Shown here piece by piece: positions 45,375-59,011 of a DNA stretch of 64,000 nucleotides. The stretch comes from Rhynchospora pubera (lineage: Eukaryota; Streptophyta; Magnoliopsida; Poales; Cyperaceae). Location: NCBI GenBank assembly GCA_028095005.1, contig CM051461.1:163900574-163964573 (forward strand), written 5' to 3'. Both the position numbers and the translations under genes were made by a program. Under the pieces are notes generated by a model. The model made no database searches and was not told where the DNA came from. It saw nothing but the letters and a program-made list of their open reading frames with translations. Position 1 is the first letter of the stretch. Each line of letters opens with the position of its first letter.

Positions 45375-46048
45375 ATGGCAGGAGCTAGTGGAGATGGCAC
45401 GAGAGAACTATACCAGACGCCGACATGGGCTGTGGCGTTGATTTGTGCTGTGATGATTATAATTTCTCTTTTGATGGAGAAAGGTCTCCACCATATTGGC
45501 GAGGTATGTATTTCAGTTTTTGGTTCTAGAAATTAGAAGAACAATACCATAGTACTAATTTTTTTTTTTTATTTTGGGGGGTTGTGTTTCACCATAATTC
45601 AAACATGAAGCGCTAGAAGTGAAAAGAAAGAACCAGCTATAGTATTTAGTAACAAGTTCAGAAAATTATGGCATGGAAAATTGAGGACAATAAAAACACA
45701 TCATTCTCCCCATATTTGTATAACTAATTATTTTCAGGAAACAAGATAAATAAGAATCCTAGAATGATAGGAAGAAGGTTTCAAAATAAACATCTTCCCT
45801 GTAAATTCCAACAAAAACACCTCTTCCATAATTCCTCTACGTATATAGCTGAGCTCCTTTATTTGTACGAGCAACTAAGGTGTTTCCATCTATCCTTTTG
45901 TCTATTTTAGCTTTTTCCTTTTATTTTGGGGGAAATTTTGTTTATTTTCCTTGTCTGTACATGACTCCACAGAAGCCACACTCACGTGAGAACTGTAACT
46001 AGGAAAAGACTCGAATAGTCGAGTTTATCTCTACAGAGTTCAGCCAGG

Positions 46049-46080
<32 letters not shown>

Positions 46081-46470
46081 ATAAATAATGGATTTCGGTT
46101 TTGTTAATAAGAGCATGCTCCTGATAAGTTTAGGGGGAGAAACATTCTTCCCGTACACAAACCTTTGGCTCCTGCGCTTCGTAGTGGGATATGACGTTCG
46201 ACCAAACAAATCCACATCTGGAAATTAATACTGACTACTTGCAACAATAAAAATTAAATTGCCGGTTTGAATTATAAGGTTTAAAAATTTGCCAATGGAC
46301 AAGAACTGCAAAACCAAATAATTTTAATTTTTTTAATTAAACCAAACCAATTTAAACCACAAGTTAAAAAAACGATTTTATTTAAAATCTATTCGTTTGA
46401 TTCAATATAAGAAAAAATAAAATCAAAGGAAAATCCCTAACTGAACCATTTTATGATTATTATTTGTTAC

Positions 46471-46501
<31 letters not shown>

Positions 46502-49500
46502 TTCGTATTCTTGTAATTATTACTATTATTTATTTTCTCGAGTTGGTGCTATCAGGGCGTACCGAGTTTTGAGCTGGTTTGTAGTTGGATATGGGAGTAA
46601 TTACTAAAACTTTACTTTACACGGCTTTAGTTTTTTGCTTTGACAGAGATGAATCTCAAATTGCGTTTCTATTTCAGTGGTTCAAGAAGAAGAACAAGAC
46701 TGCTCTATTTGAAGCCCTAGAGAAGGTTAAAAACGGTGAGTTTCTATAACACGTTTAGTTTAAATTTTCTGTGCCACCCACCAAATCCCCCAAAAAAAAA
46801 CTGAAATTCTTTGTTCTAATATTTGTCCAATGTGTTTGTATTATTGGTCAGTGAACTTCTTACTTGAGCAAACAAAAGGAAATATATGTACGTATGAGCA
46901 ATTAATCCTGATTATTCATCAAAACTGCAGAGTTAATGATCCTCGGCTTCATTTCGTTGCTGCTCGTCTTTTTCCAGAATTATATTGCTGAAATATGCAT
47001 CCCGGAATCAGTTGGCAACACCATGTTGCCATGTCGTCGTGGGTCACAAAACAAAGGGAAGAGTAATAGACGGCTTTTGTGGGCCGAAATCATGGACTCG
47101 GGCTCAATTCGTAGAATCCTTGCTGGTGACTCCTCAACAGTTACTTGCAAGAACGTGAGTGTGCAGCAATTTCATTATGATTTACTCACAATAAATGTAC
47201 CAGTTTGGTACACAAAGGGGACTAATTGTATTTGCCTAATAATTTTCCTTTGTTATATAATGTTGCATTAATCGCCAGATTCTGTCTCCACATGTGCTTA
47301 TTCAAGCTTATCTAAGTTCTGGATGAATTTCAAATTATCCTGCCAACCATCATTCCATAGAATGAACTGTGAATTAGTTGGATTGATGATGTTTCCAATT
47401 TTAAGACACATGAAGGATGGTCCCTCTCCAATTTTGTGTTGAAAAACTTACATTTTAATCAACTGTTTGTTACCATTGACAGGGCAAGGTGCCTCTCATG
47501 TCAACAAAAAGTTTACACGAGCTGCATCTTTTCATATTTTTCTTGGCGGTTGTTCATGTTGTATATAGCGCTTCAGTGATGGCTCTTGGAAGATTAAAGG
47601 TTCGTTTATTAAGTACATACTCATCGTTAATTTTTGTGATTAAACAACCTTTATTTAACAAGTAATATTTTAATGCAGATACGGTCATGGAAAGAATGGG
47701 AAAAAGAGACAATGTCAATTAATTATGAGTTTTCAACTGGTAGGTTTCTTTCAATATAAGGATTTTGCATGTGCAGATTATAGTTTTAGAAATGAAAGCA
47801 GTTTCAATCACCAGTTTTTGAAACTAATGCGCAAGATAGCAATCTAGAATATTTATCTTCATAAAGATTGCATATTAGTTTTGGTAGTCAACTAAATGTT
47901 TCTTGAACTAGAGTGCTTAACTAAAGATTATCTGCATTGTTTCAAATACTTACAGATTTGGTGTAATTATCGTAATTAAATTCTTGAAATGTTGAATATA
48001 TTATTATTTTAATAGGATACTTAATTATACTAGAAGCCATTTGAAACAAGCTCATAGAATTTACAAATTGATTGTATAAATAATTTCTAATATTTGATCT
48101 TTCAGATCCTTCGAGGTTTAGGTTCACTCATGAGACATCCTTTGTGCGACAACACGCGAGCTTTTGGAGCAGGACATTCGTTCTTCTTTATATTGTAAGC
48201 ATTTGCCTTGTATAAATTTATATTTGTGTGCTTTTTAACTCAAGTTTGGGCTTATTTATATTATAATTTTGTAAACTAAGCTCAATATCTATCTACCTCC
48301 TACCACATATTGATCTGTAACTGATTATATCTATACTTTAATTTCTGATAGGTAAGCTTCTTTAGGCAATTTATTAGGTCCGTTCGGAAGACTGATTACT
48401 TGACATTGCGTCATGGCTTCATAAATGTAAGTCTTCTCTAATTCAAGCATCCATTTATTATCTTATGCAAGCATCTTTAATCTCATTAACATATTTACAT
48501 TTTTTTCATAGGCCCATTTAAATCCTGGAATGAAATTTAACTTCCAAAAGTACATCAAACGTTCATTAGAAGATGATTTTAAAGTGGTTGTTGGGATCAG
48601 GTATGTACAATTATTGATTATTGTTGTTTGTTTACTCTTTTTAATTCATCTTTTATATGTATTAAAATTTCTGTATTGTTGGTGTAACAGTCCCATTCTG
48701 TGGGCTTGCGGCGTCATCATCCTGCTTCTAAATGTATATGGTGAGTACCTAATACATACTTTAGAAATTAAAAACATTTACAGTCATAAATCTTTTTTTT
48801 TAATTAATTTGTTGTCATAAATATAAATGTAAACTCTTTTTCTCATAATATTCTTTTTCCTTTCCAGAGTTCCAAGAATTATTCTGGGTCACGTTACTGC
48901 CACTCTTTGTAAGCTCTCGCTATTTCATGACCTTTTGTTGTATATTTAATTCATGCCAAGAAAACTGGACCATCTTCTAATCAATATTAGTCTGATAAAT
49001 CATTATTATATCGTAACTAAAAGATGAATGCCAATTTGAGTGATGTGCTGAAAATATAACCATCTTCTTATTTTAGTTGATTTTGGCCGTTGGAACAAAG
49101 TTGCAAGCCATAATCGCATCAATGGCTCTAGAGATACAACAGAGGCATGCAGTTATCCAAGGAATGCCGCTTGTGAAATTAAGCGACCACCATTTCTGGT
49201 TTGGGAAGCCCCGCTTGGTTCTATTCTTGATCCATTTTACATTGTTCGTGGTATGTAGATACTTAGATCGGTTGTTATAAAATTCAATCACTGGTTGTAT
49301 GATGCTATCCAAAGGCCAAAGCATAGTTTTTAATAATATTTTCCTTTTCTTTTTCTTGCAGAATGCTTTCCAACTTACATACTTCTTCTGGATTTGGGTA
49401 AGCACTTCATTTAGTATATGGATATCTTTTCCCATTTTGAATTTTGTTTAATGTACTGACTCCCTATGTTAATGCAGTATAAATTCGGCCTAGATTCGTG

Positions 49501-50671
49501 CTTCCATGAAAACTTCGGCTACGTCATTGCCAGAGTATGTATTGGGTAAGTCTGCACCTTGAATACTGTTTTAAATTGTAGATTTCATTTCTAAATATAT
49601 GAACATATGTAGATTAGTTTAAAATTGCAGTCATTGTTTCAAAACTTGGTACTAACTGTCACGGTCCTTTAAACTTGGCCCTTCACCAGCCCTCAAAAAA
49701 TAAAGCCTGTCATGGTTCTTGCTATGACATAACCATTGTAATATGGTAATATTGCATGTTTTGCAATTTTGTTTACCAAATTATTTATGTATCGAGTTCA
49801 TGAATCATACCGAGAAATTATGCCTCAATAAACCTTCAGGTTGTAATTAGTTTCATTTCAGTATATATTTGAAAGATTAAACCCCTAATTGTTCAACATT
49901 TTTGCTATCAGGAAGCACTGGAAACTCATATTAGCATTAATTCTAGTCTCTAACATACAAAACCAGACAACAAAAGAGCACTTATTTAAATTAAGAAAAA
50001 GAAACAACTGAAATTGCAACAAATTAAAAATGGTCCTGCTAAATGGACTGATCTCTTATCTACATGATCCTTATTCCTGTTTGTGGCTTATTTCGTCTAT
50101 TTGTAGATTTGCGGTCCATCTCCTTTGCAGCTACATCACACTACCCCTCTACGCTCTCGTATCTCAGGTAATTAATTAATACTTTACCATACTGATTTCT
50201 AAGAGAGGGTATGCATATATGTACAACTAAACTAATGATAAATTGAAACATCTCATTCAGATGGGATCACACATAAAGATGTCTATATTTGATGACCAAA
50301 CATCTAAGGCCCTCAAAAAATGGCGTGATGCGGCTAGGAAAAGGCACAAAAAAGGGAGCTCCCATTCACCATCTGTTACTCCAAGTCCAAGCCCTGGCCA
50401 AAGCCCGAGGACCTCACCGAGAGCCTCACCTGCATCTCGCCATCTGTACAATTATAGAACTATGGGAAATGCCCGTGATGGTATGAAAAGGTCGCATTCT
50501 GACAATGATATCTCAGATGCAGAAATCGAGATGCCAATAGGAAGATCTGAACTGAGCCAGCAAAATACACCACATGAAGTGCGGTTGGATATAGAGGAGG
50601 AAAGAGAGAGAAGAGATGACGATGACTTCTCATTTGTGAAACTCGGCTCAAGAAAGGGGCAGAGTAACTAA
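45375..50671 (+). CDS. MLO: MLO family seven-transmembrane protein
   Basis: Fifteen coding exons join into 560 aa: 45375-45503, 46678-46735, 46931-47154, 47483-47599, 47679-47739, 48106-48194, 48352-48426, 48512-48600, 48691-48740, 48868-48908, 49077-49250, 49362-49397, 49478-49545, 50107-50167, 50261-50671. All introns are GT-AG. MLO proteins are plasma-membrane, calmodulin-binding proteins; some are powdery-mildew susceptibility factors, others act in pollen tubes or roots. Visible marks are TPTWAV before TM1, ELMILGFISLLL (TM2), TM3 near 150-172, FRFTHETSF and DYLTLRHGFI in the cytosolic loop, four more TMs to LCSYITLPLYALVSQMGS, a calmodulin-binding helix (ALKKWRDAARKRHKK, about 438-455) and a C-terminal DFSF motif. 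The clade is not settled: the tail motif recalls mildew-related clades, the TM6-TM7 region recalls clade III. Intron 1 holds GA and ATT microsatellites. Confidence 0.95.
46057..46081. repeat. (GA)n microsatellite in MLO intron 1
   Basis: About 12 uninterrupted AG units. Confidence 0.9.
46471..46502. repeat. (ATT)n microsatellite in MLO intron 1
   Basis: About ten ATT units, close upstream of exon 2. Confidence 0.9.
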
Positions 50672-51640
50672 AGTGATTTTTTTATGGTGATTATTATTTT
50701 TTAGTTCGTAATTGTGTAATTTAGTTGTAGCTTTATTTTGACATACTTTGTCTAGCCATTATTAGGTATTTGTAAATAATCCCATGAGATTTGTTTTTAT
50801 TTCTACAAAATGTATTTTATTTTGCATAACAGTGTACAGCTGTCAAGTACCACGCCATTGCTCGAGTATCAGTATCACCTAACGATTTTGAAAAGCAGTG
50901 TAATAGTGTCAACATTAACTGATACAAATTAAAAATTCAATGCCTAATAAGGACACGTCCATGTAGATTATTGTGCTTTTTCCAACTTCGGATCGGTGCT
51001 TCTATGTACCTTAGCGTTGCACATCCAAATCTAAAGAGAGAACAATAGTTCGATTTGAATGGAACATTGGAAACGCTTAGCAACAAGAACCGTTATTTAA
51101 AAAAAAAGAAAAAAAAAATGTCAATGAAAGAAATTACACTGAAAGACTTGGCCAGTATTTCCTGTGCTTACTTGGTGATAATCTTAGTAAAAGAATTAAT
51201 TCAAGTCCTGCGTATTTTCTGCACCAGTCAAGTATGGTTTTCTTGAGTGTTAAACATGTACCACTTGACCCGATAATTAGGTAATTAAATGGAAATTATT
51301 ATTTTTATTTGCTTTTCTTAAATACATTATGATGCGCTCAAAATGGCTCGAATTTTCTTTTGCAAAAGACAGATAAAGGGACTGTATGTGTACATAATTA
51401 AGATTGTTATTGTCACTAACAGCTTTTTCTATGCAGGTTAACTTTTTTTCCTTTTCTAGTTCCTATGCAGAAGACAAATACCTTTTTTTTCTGTGAAGAA
51501 TACAAAAGCAAACAAAATTTGTCAAGACCGAACAGTAATCTAACTTCTCCCACAGGGATCTGCCCTTCTACGTGGTACAAATCCATTAACTAGATAAAAG
51601 AACCTAGAGCGACAGGAAAAGGAAAACTTCCACTACAAAA
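50672..51640. other. Spacer between convergent MLO and PIG-F genes
   Basis: The 3' ends of two convergent genes face each other over 969 bp. It is AT-rich, includes both 3' UTRs, and shows no further gene. Confidence 0.6.
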
Positions 51641-53947
51641 TTACTCAGTTTTGGTACGAATGTGCCTTCTGTGAAGGAAGATAAGCACTGGTGAAAAAAG
51701 CATACCAATCAAATGACCAGCAATTGCTCCATAAGTGACACAAATTGGCCACTCCTGCAGAAAAGATTCAATTAAAAAAATAAAACATAACATGTACTGA
51801 TATACATAAGCGGCTGACTTTAACTGGGTCAGGTCTTATCAGATTTAAGATCCAAGAAAAATGAATTTGCAAATGAAAACTTGCCCAACCAACCCAAAAA
51901 AAATGGTTGGAACTAGTCACAAGAATAAGAACCCTGAGTATTTAAATTTGGTTAACATATATGGCTAAAATTTGCAAAACTTCATGGATATCTGATACCT
52001 GCCATGGTCTCTCCCAGTCGAGGGGCATGGGCCATGCACCAAGCCAGGCACCAATTATTGCTCCATGAGCTGGCACAGATAGCATGTAATCAACTATATT
52101 GGATGGTCTGCAAAAGAAATTTGCTGTTATAATCACCTAAGCTTTCGTAAAATACCTAGATAAACACAGAGAGGATATCAGAATATAGGAAACTCACTTA
52201 GAATAAGATAGTATCTGTTGCCAATCAAGTTTAGATGCACCAAAAACACATGCTGCTGGCACGAACTGCAACAGAGGTATTGTTTTTGTAAATCATAATA
52301 TGATAAAAAAAAGTTGTATAAGTATTACGCTTCAGGCATAACTACACACAACTTTGGATATGCCATGGAGTAGAATTCTACTGGAGAGAAAGAAGCCCTA
52401 AAATCCTTTTAGACAGAAACTAAAACCATTACACGGAGTTGATAGAAAAAATTAGTATTAAACAAAGCAAGTGAATGAAAAGAAATCAAGATGAAGAACA
52501 AAGTAGAAGAATAAATAGTTACAGTGAACAATGACATGAGCATTGACCAATAAATGGTTGCTGGCCAGAACCTACAGCAATGGAGTAATGACAGGCAAAG
52601 AAACATCAGCAACTTTGAGAGCAGAAATATATGTAAATTACACATAGCTTTCTTTTTATACATAAACGTGGTGATTTGTACTTCAGCCTTAGTCTACCAA
52701 ATCAAAAATGAAAACAAAGCGAGAAAACGAGTAAATTGAAAGCTTATGCCAATTTGGTGAAAGAGTTTAATCTCAATTTATAGAAAGCTGAATCAATTAA
52801 GGCCAAAATATTCCCACATTGCAATGTGTGAGAACCAAAGCAAATTTTTAGTTTTAATTTCAAGGATCAAAATGGAAACAGATACGAAAAGGCCATGTAA
52901 ATCACTAATAATATTACTTTTGAAAAAGTTGAAAGTGATTTATTTTCTTCAGTACGAATTTTTGGTAGAAGGCTGCAAGTATACCAGTAAGAGTTAAATG
53001 CAGAACAAGGTTGCCATAATGGACTTTTTATGTATACAACAAATTTGACATGAATTAACTCTTATACAATAAGTCTTTTCATAAAGAAATAATTTAACTT
53101 ACTTTAGACCCACAGGTGCACCCAAAACTATTGTTCCAAATGCATTAATGAGAGCACCTGAAAAATAAAGAAAAATCATATTCAGCTCCTAAAGGCAAAA
53201 ATGACTAAATGAGCTTGTGAAGATGACAAAAGGTAATCACATCCAAACTGAAAATGTTAATGTACCGCCCCAAACAGTTCGAACCAAACATAAGAATACG
53301 AAGCATTTGGATGAAACTTGTAAAATGGAAAAGAAAGTCGTGTACCAATTGGAAGACCTATCAAACCGCGAGCAACTGCCTTGATAAACTGCCAAAGAAT
53401 CAACCAAAGTGAGATTGCATTTGGGGTGAAAAATATAAAACACACGAATATATATCACAGTAATTAGTGTAATAAACATAAAGCATATCAGGCCTTACGG
53501 AGCATCGGTCATGGTCTCGACGAAGCCAACTGAACAGAAGAATTACAACAGGTGCCTCACAAACCTGATTTACAAAACATCAATAATAAAACCATCTCCA
53601 CAGAATCACAAAATTCACTCAATTCCCCAAATTGGTTATTAAAATCAATCTTTTTATCTTTAAATCAAGCATTTAATTGCCATCACCCTGTTGCAATCCA
53701 TGAAGTTCATATAGCAAAATGACAAATGCCAGACCAATAAACTGACAATTGATGTTTATTAAGTAGGAAAATGTACAAGGGAAGGAGTAGAGATGGGTAC
53801 CGTGAGAATGCGTAGAGTTGGAGCGGGATCAGTGATGAGGCTGGAGGAATACAAGGAATGAGAAAGCCAGTACCCAGTCGCTAAACCCGCGGCGCAGAGA
53901 GAGTGCAACGCCAGCGCCGTCGTGGCGCCGATCTCAGCCTTGCGCAT
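51641..53947 (-). CDS. PIGF: GPI-anchor biosynthesis protein PIG-F
   Basis: Eight coding exons on the reverse strand (53947-53801, 53564-53499, 53388-53346, 53157-53103, 52571-52523, 52265-52198, 52107-51999, 51754-51641) give 651 nt and 216 aa, all with GT-AG borders and consistent phases. PIG-F is an ER multi-pass membrane protein that stabilises the transferases adding phosphoethanolamine to the GPI precursor. The family signature is the C-terminal half: VDYMLSVPAHGAIIGAWLGA, then WPMPLDWERPWQ and EWPICVTYGAIAGHLIGML. The N-terminus has TALALHSLCAAGLATGYWLS (TM1), and VVILLFSWLRRD follows TM2. The length fits plant PIG-F. The start is the first ATG in frame. It is divergent with ribophorin I. 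Confidence 0.93.
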
Positions 53948-54362
53948 TTGCTCACACGAAGTGCCAATTTGAGATTTTGAGCAGAGGAAAATCAAGCAGG
54001 ATCAGTATTCAGTAATGATCTGCTTCAGGCTTCAGCAGTTCGGTTGTTGAACTGTTGAAGGGAAGGGACGATATAGAAATGGACCTGATTTGGGCCGTAT
54101 TAAAATGGGCTCTCCATCTCAAATATCTAATAAAATTGAGGCTTAGAAATTAGACTCATTTTAGTCCGTTCCAAATCAGGCCCTTTTCTTAATCGGCACA
54201 AGAAGGCCCCTTCCTGTCATCCCTTCTTTTCTTTTATTTTTTCTAATTCACAGGATTTTCTCATACCACGAGAGAGAGAGAGAGGGTTTTAGAGCCTTTG
54301 CAGTCTCCCTTTCCATTGACTCGAACTCGACCTTTACTCCGATCGATCATAGATCTGACGGG
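53948..54362. promoter_or_regulatory. Shared divergent promoter of PIG-F and ribophorin I
   Basis: Only 415 bp separate the two start codons, which point away from each other. The interval holds two TGGGCY site II-type motifs (54091-54096 and 54106-54111) of the kind bound by TCP factors in housekeeping promoters, and a GA repeat near the ribophorin leader. No strong TATA box is visible. Shared regulation is an inference from spacing. Confidence 0.6.
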
Positions 54363-57300
54363 ATGGACCGTCGCCTCCAGTTCGCTTTCGTCCTACTCTG
54401 TCTAGGACTTCTCTCCTCCACAGCGCGATCGGATCTCGTCGTCTCCAAAGCTGAACGACTTGTGCGTACCTTCACTTTTTTTTTCCCTCTCTTTAATCTT
54501 CGATTGTTTCGTCATCTTTTGTTTTATACATTGCTTGAGTGAATTTCCTCCAAGATCCGATGGTTCAATGTCTGTTGTGAGTGTCTTCGTTTGTAATTAT
54601 AGATCTTATTAGTAGTGTTTACTGTTGTAGATTTATACGGTTAAGAATTGATAACCCAATTTCGAGGGAAAAAAGAGAAAAAAATTGGTGTGAGAGAATT
54701 GATCTGTTCTGTTGTTCTGGATAATACAATGTTTGATATGGTATGGACGGATTTTAGTTCTATGTTTAGTACTGGATAGTAGTTTGTATGCGCTATTTGA
54801 TCTGTAAAAATTATGAGTCAGGCTGAGTCGTGGCATCAACTGTCATTATCATGCATAAATTAGTGATCACATATATGAAACTCTGGTTGATTTATTGTCT
54901 GATGAAAGGAATATTTGTTTTATAATTCTTAATCTATCTAGTGCTTTACTTTTTCTTTTTTCTTTTGTTTCGCTCTTTTCTAATCTAGCTTTTCTGGCTA
55001 TGCTTTGTTTCCTTAACCAGGTTGATTTGAATTCACACATAGTCAGGGTGTTGTCTAAACTGAAGGTATTGTTTTAAACATTCTTCTTTGTGCTTGTTTT
55101 TCTAATAGTCAACTCTTCGGGGCTATTAAAATACAATTTACTCCCCAATCCTTTAGAATGATCTCTGTCACAATTAGCATTATTGGACATGGTAATTTGG
55201 CATGCTTAGTAGTTAGTACTTTCTTGCTGGATTTCTAGGTTGAAAATGAGGGCCCTGATGATGTCTCTGAAGTTCTGTTGGCTTTACCTGATGCCCAAGC
55301 AAAGAATTTGGCTGCAATACGGACCTTCTACTCAGATGGAAAGCTTGGCTTTGTGCTTCCAACAGAACCAATTGAACCAAAAGGAATGCCATCAGATGTG
55401 ACCTATTATTCAATCGCCTTACCCAAGAAACTTGGAAAGGGCAAGACTGTTAGTTTGGATGTCCTTTCCATTTTCACGCGCTCTCTTAAACCTTTTCCAG
55501 AGGAAATAACCCAAGCTGAGTCTCAGCTTGTGGTTTATACAGATAACATGTATTACACCTCGCCTTATCCTGTCAAGTACCAGTCACTGGTGTTCAGACT
55601 ACCAGGTCGGGTTGAGTCTTACACCAAGTACCCCAAAGTAGAACTTGTCAAGTCTGAACTGAGATATGGTCCGTTTGAGATGCAACCAGCATTCTCTTAT
55701 TCGCCAGTTGTTGTTCATTTTGAAAACAACAATCCTTTTGCTGTTGCAAATGAATTGGTTCGAGAGATTGAAATCTCACATTGGGGTAATGTTCGGGTCA
55801 CTGAGCAATATACTATTTCACATGGTGGTGCCAGTTTGAAAAATGGGTTTTCCAGGTATTTCATTGACCTTCTTCTTAGCGTAATCAAATAAATTCACGG
55901 ATCAGCATGTTTTTAAACTTATTGGTTGTTTAGTACGTCATAGCAATGATAACCATACATGATATGTTACAAAATGTTTTGTCCCGGGTGTATTATTTAT
56001 AAGGAACTTAGTTTGTTCTCTTTGCTTGTTTTTATATGTTTAATTGAAGTTTTATATTTGAAAAGATGCTAGATTATAAACCTCAAGCTACTTTATAGAG
56101 CTTGTTGACACCACTGGCTGCATGTATTTCTCCTTGAGTAACCATGTCCCCCAAAATGCAAATGTAAAAACATAGCATTTACTGAAACTCTTTGAATGTG
56201 CTATTGTTACGCATAGTGCTGGATACCGCTTAAATTATGATTGTTTAAATTGATGTTTAATTCACTATTACTATCTTTTGTAGAATTGAGTATCAAGCCA
56301 GACCATACATGAGAGGTGCCTCCTCCTTTAGGGTTCTAATCGCGAAATTGCCAGCTAGGGCCCATTCAGTTTACTACAGAGATGAAATAGGAAACATTTC
56401 AACATCACACCTTTGGGGTGATTCTCAAAGAGTAATGTGCTCAGCAATTTTAACTTTACTCATTTCCTTTTCTCATATAATATTGAGATAAGGAACCTTT
56501 TTATTCCTTTATTATGGAGCTGATAGAATACTCCTATTTGTTTGAAAAGAAAATGTAGGTTATTGTATGTACTGATTGGTTATAGTTTACATACATGTAG
56601 ACACAACTGGAGATTGAGCCGAGATTTCCCATATTTGGTGGGTGGAAAACTACTTTTACAATTGGTTATAGTTTGCCACTCCATGATTTTCTCTTCGAGG
56701 CTGATGGTGGCAAAAGGGTTCTGAATATGACCTTTGGCTGTCCCTTAGATGAGGTTTTGGTGGAAAAACACATTGTCAAGGTACATTGATTGTAGCTCTT
56801 TCTAATAATCTTCACTAGAGAAAAATAATTAAATAAAATCCCTGGGAGTAAAATATTGTATTTGCAACATATACATTTTTGAAAGTTTGGCAGTTACTTT
56901 AGTTTAGATCAAATATCCAAAAAAGTAGCTCCTTTACAAGAACTACATAAAGTTTGTCGATTGATGCTGTTTTGTTCCTGACAGGTGGTGTTGCCAGAAG
57001 GTTCAAAAGACATCACAGTTGCAACGTTATTTCCCACCAAGCAATCAGAAGATGTACATTAAATATTACTTTTACTTAGAACTTGGTTCAGTCATTACAT
57101 TTGTTTTAACTTTTTTTGGGGGAATTTGCAGGTAAAATATTCACATCTCGACATTCTTGGGCGACCTGTGGTGGTTTTGGAGAAGGATAATGTTGTTCCG
57201 GAGCACAATTTGTATTTTCAGGTGCCCTTTTGTTCAGGATAATGGCAAAAATTTTATCAAATGTACTAGTACCAATTCAATATGTGTATGAACCAGCTGA

Positions 57301-59011
57301 TATTCACCATACTGGCCTGATACCTTGGAACTTGTGTTGGTGTTTTATTATTTAATTCTTCAGTATTCCTCTTGTTGGGTATTAGTCATTTTTCTGCCAA
57401 GAAGAGCTCCCTATAAAATAACATTAAAAATTGGTCTTATGCCCAACATTTTATTCTTGAACTTCTGAAATATCTTAAAATTGTGCTATGTGCTATGGTA
57501 TAATTTATATACTAATTTTGTTTCCTAATGGTCCATCTTGTTCCTTTTTTCTTTTTATATCTTTGGTTTCAGGTGTACTACAAGTTCAATAACATCTCTC
57601 TTCTTAGTGAGCCAATGATGTTAATTGTTGGTATATTCCTCTTGTTTGTTGCATGTATCGTGTACATGCACACCGACCTGGCTATCTCTAAGACTTCTTC
57701 TTCTTATTTAGAGAAACTACAGTGGGAAGAGGTAAGTTTTCCATGTTATTTATTCCTTCTTTCAAAATAATATTGCTTCAATGAAACCACCATTCTTACT
57801 CTCTATCTCTCGTTTGTATTTTTGAATCTTACATCTGTGCTGAGTGTTCACATGCTTAACCAGTAAAGTGAACAGTAAACTTTTAAAGAATATTACATGT
57901 GATATTAACACTTAATGAAGTTCTCAAGCTTGAAATGTTTTTGTAATCACTCACAAAAAGTTGCTTCATGAAAATAAGATAGGGTTTAATCCCCTTAGTG
58001 CTTGTGTTTTTTTTTTTTTTTTCTTGTTGAAATTTTTTTGTAAGTGCTTGAGATCTATTTGTTTTTGTCAAACAGGTACAAGCAACAGTGCAGCATATCA
58101 AGAATATATTTGACCAATATCTAGCAGCGCATGATAAGCTTGAGTCTTCTTTGCGTGATCTATCTCGCAGTGGAGATGTGCAGTCCTGTAAGGCGGCTCG
58201 TAAGGCAGCTGATGCTCAGTTTAAAGAATTGGCTAAGGAGCTGAAGCCACTATTGACATTTTTGCAGTCATGCTCTCAGGCTTCTTCAATATTGCCTAAG
58301 GTCTGTTATTGTTACTTTCATTTTCTCTTCATGTTTTATTTACTTCTTGCTAACAGACAATTTTGTTGGCCAATATTTTCTTAACAAATACACAGATGTT
58401 GAAACCTAAAGACTCATTATACATTTGTTCCGGCTAATCAGATTCAGTATACAATTATTTTGTTGCACAATTGTGGGTAAGTTGAGGTCAAAATTGGGTG
58501 ATGGTAACTCCTTTGTTTGAGTGTTAGACTGTCAGTTGATACAAATTTGTTTTTACTTGGAACTCAATTGAGTATAAAATCCATCAAGCTGCCACCCAAA
58601 GTTATTTTGCTTTTTTCCAATACAAAGAAAATTGAAAGAAAAATTCTATATAATCCAAATCCAAAATATTAAAAAGAGGAATGGAAGTTACAAAAAAAAA
58701 AAATTGTTTAGTAGCTGTATAGATCAAGTAATGAGTATTTGTTCTGATGTTGTTGAAATGTATTATGTTTCGCATTAATTTGCTAGTACTCAAATTTTGA
58801 TATCTTATGGGTGATGCAGATAGAAGAGCTGGTGACCAAGGAGAAAGAGATGCAGGAGAAGGAGATGGCAAAGCACACCACTGTGGTGGACTGCTTTGAG
58901 AAGAAATTAGGCGGCAAAGATATAGAGAGCCGAATCGCCTCTCAGCAGCAGAAGCTCACCTCTCTGAAGCAGGAGGTCGAGTCCCTTCTTGATTCCATTT
59001 CTGAGATCTAA
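54363..59011 (+). CDS. OST1: Ribophorin I, oligosaccharyltransferase subunit OST1
   Basis: Ten coding exons (54363-54461, 55021-55065, 55239-55855, 56284-56431, 56601-56780, 56985-57053, 57132-57221, 57573-57731, 58076-58300, 58820-59011) join into 607 aa, close to the usual plant length of about 610. It is a core subunit of the ER oligosaccharyltransferase that transfers the glycan to Asn residues of nascent proteins. A signal peptide covers about residues 1-23. The lumenal domain includes YYRDEIGNISTSHL, PRFPIFGGWKTTFTIGYSLP, VVLPEGSKDI and YSHLDILGRPVVVLEK. A single TM lies at about 431-450 (MMLIVGIFLLFVACIVYMH), followed by a cytosolic coiled-coil tail rich in Lys, Glu and Gln. All introns are GT-AG and no lesion was seen. 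Confidence 0.95.
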
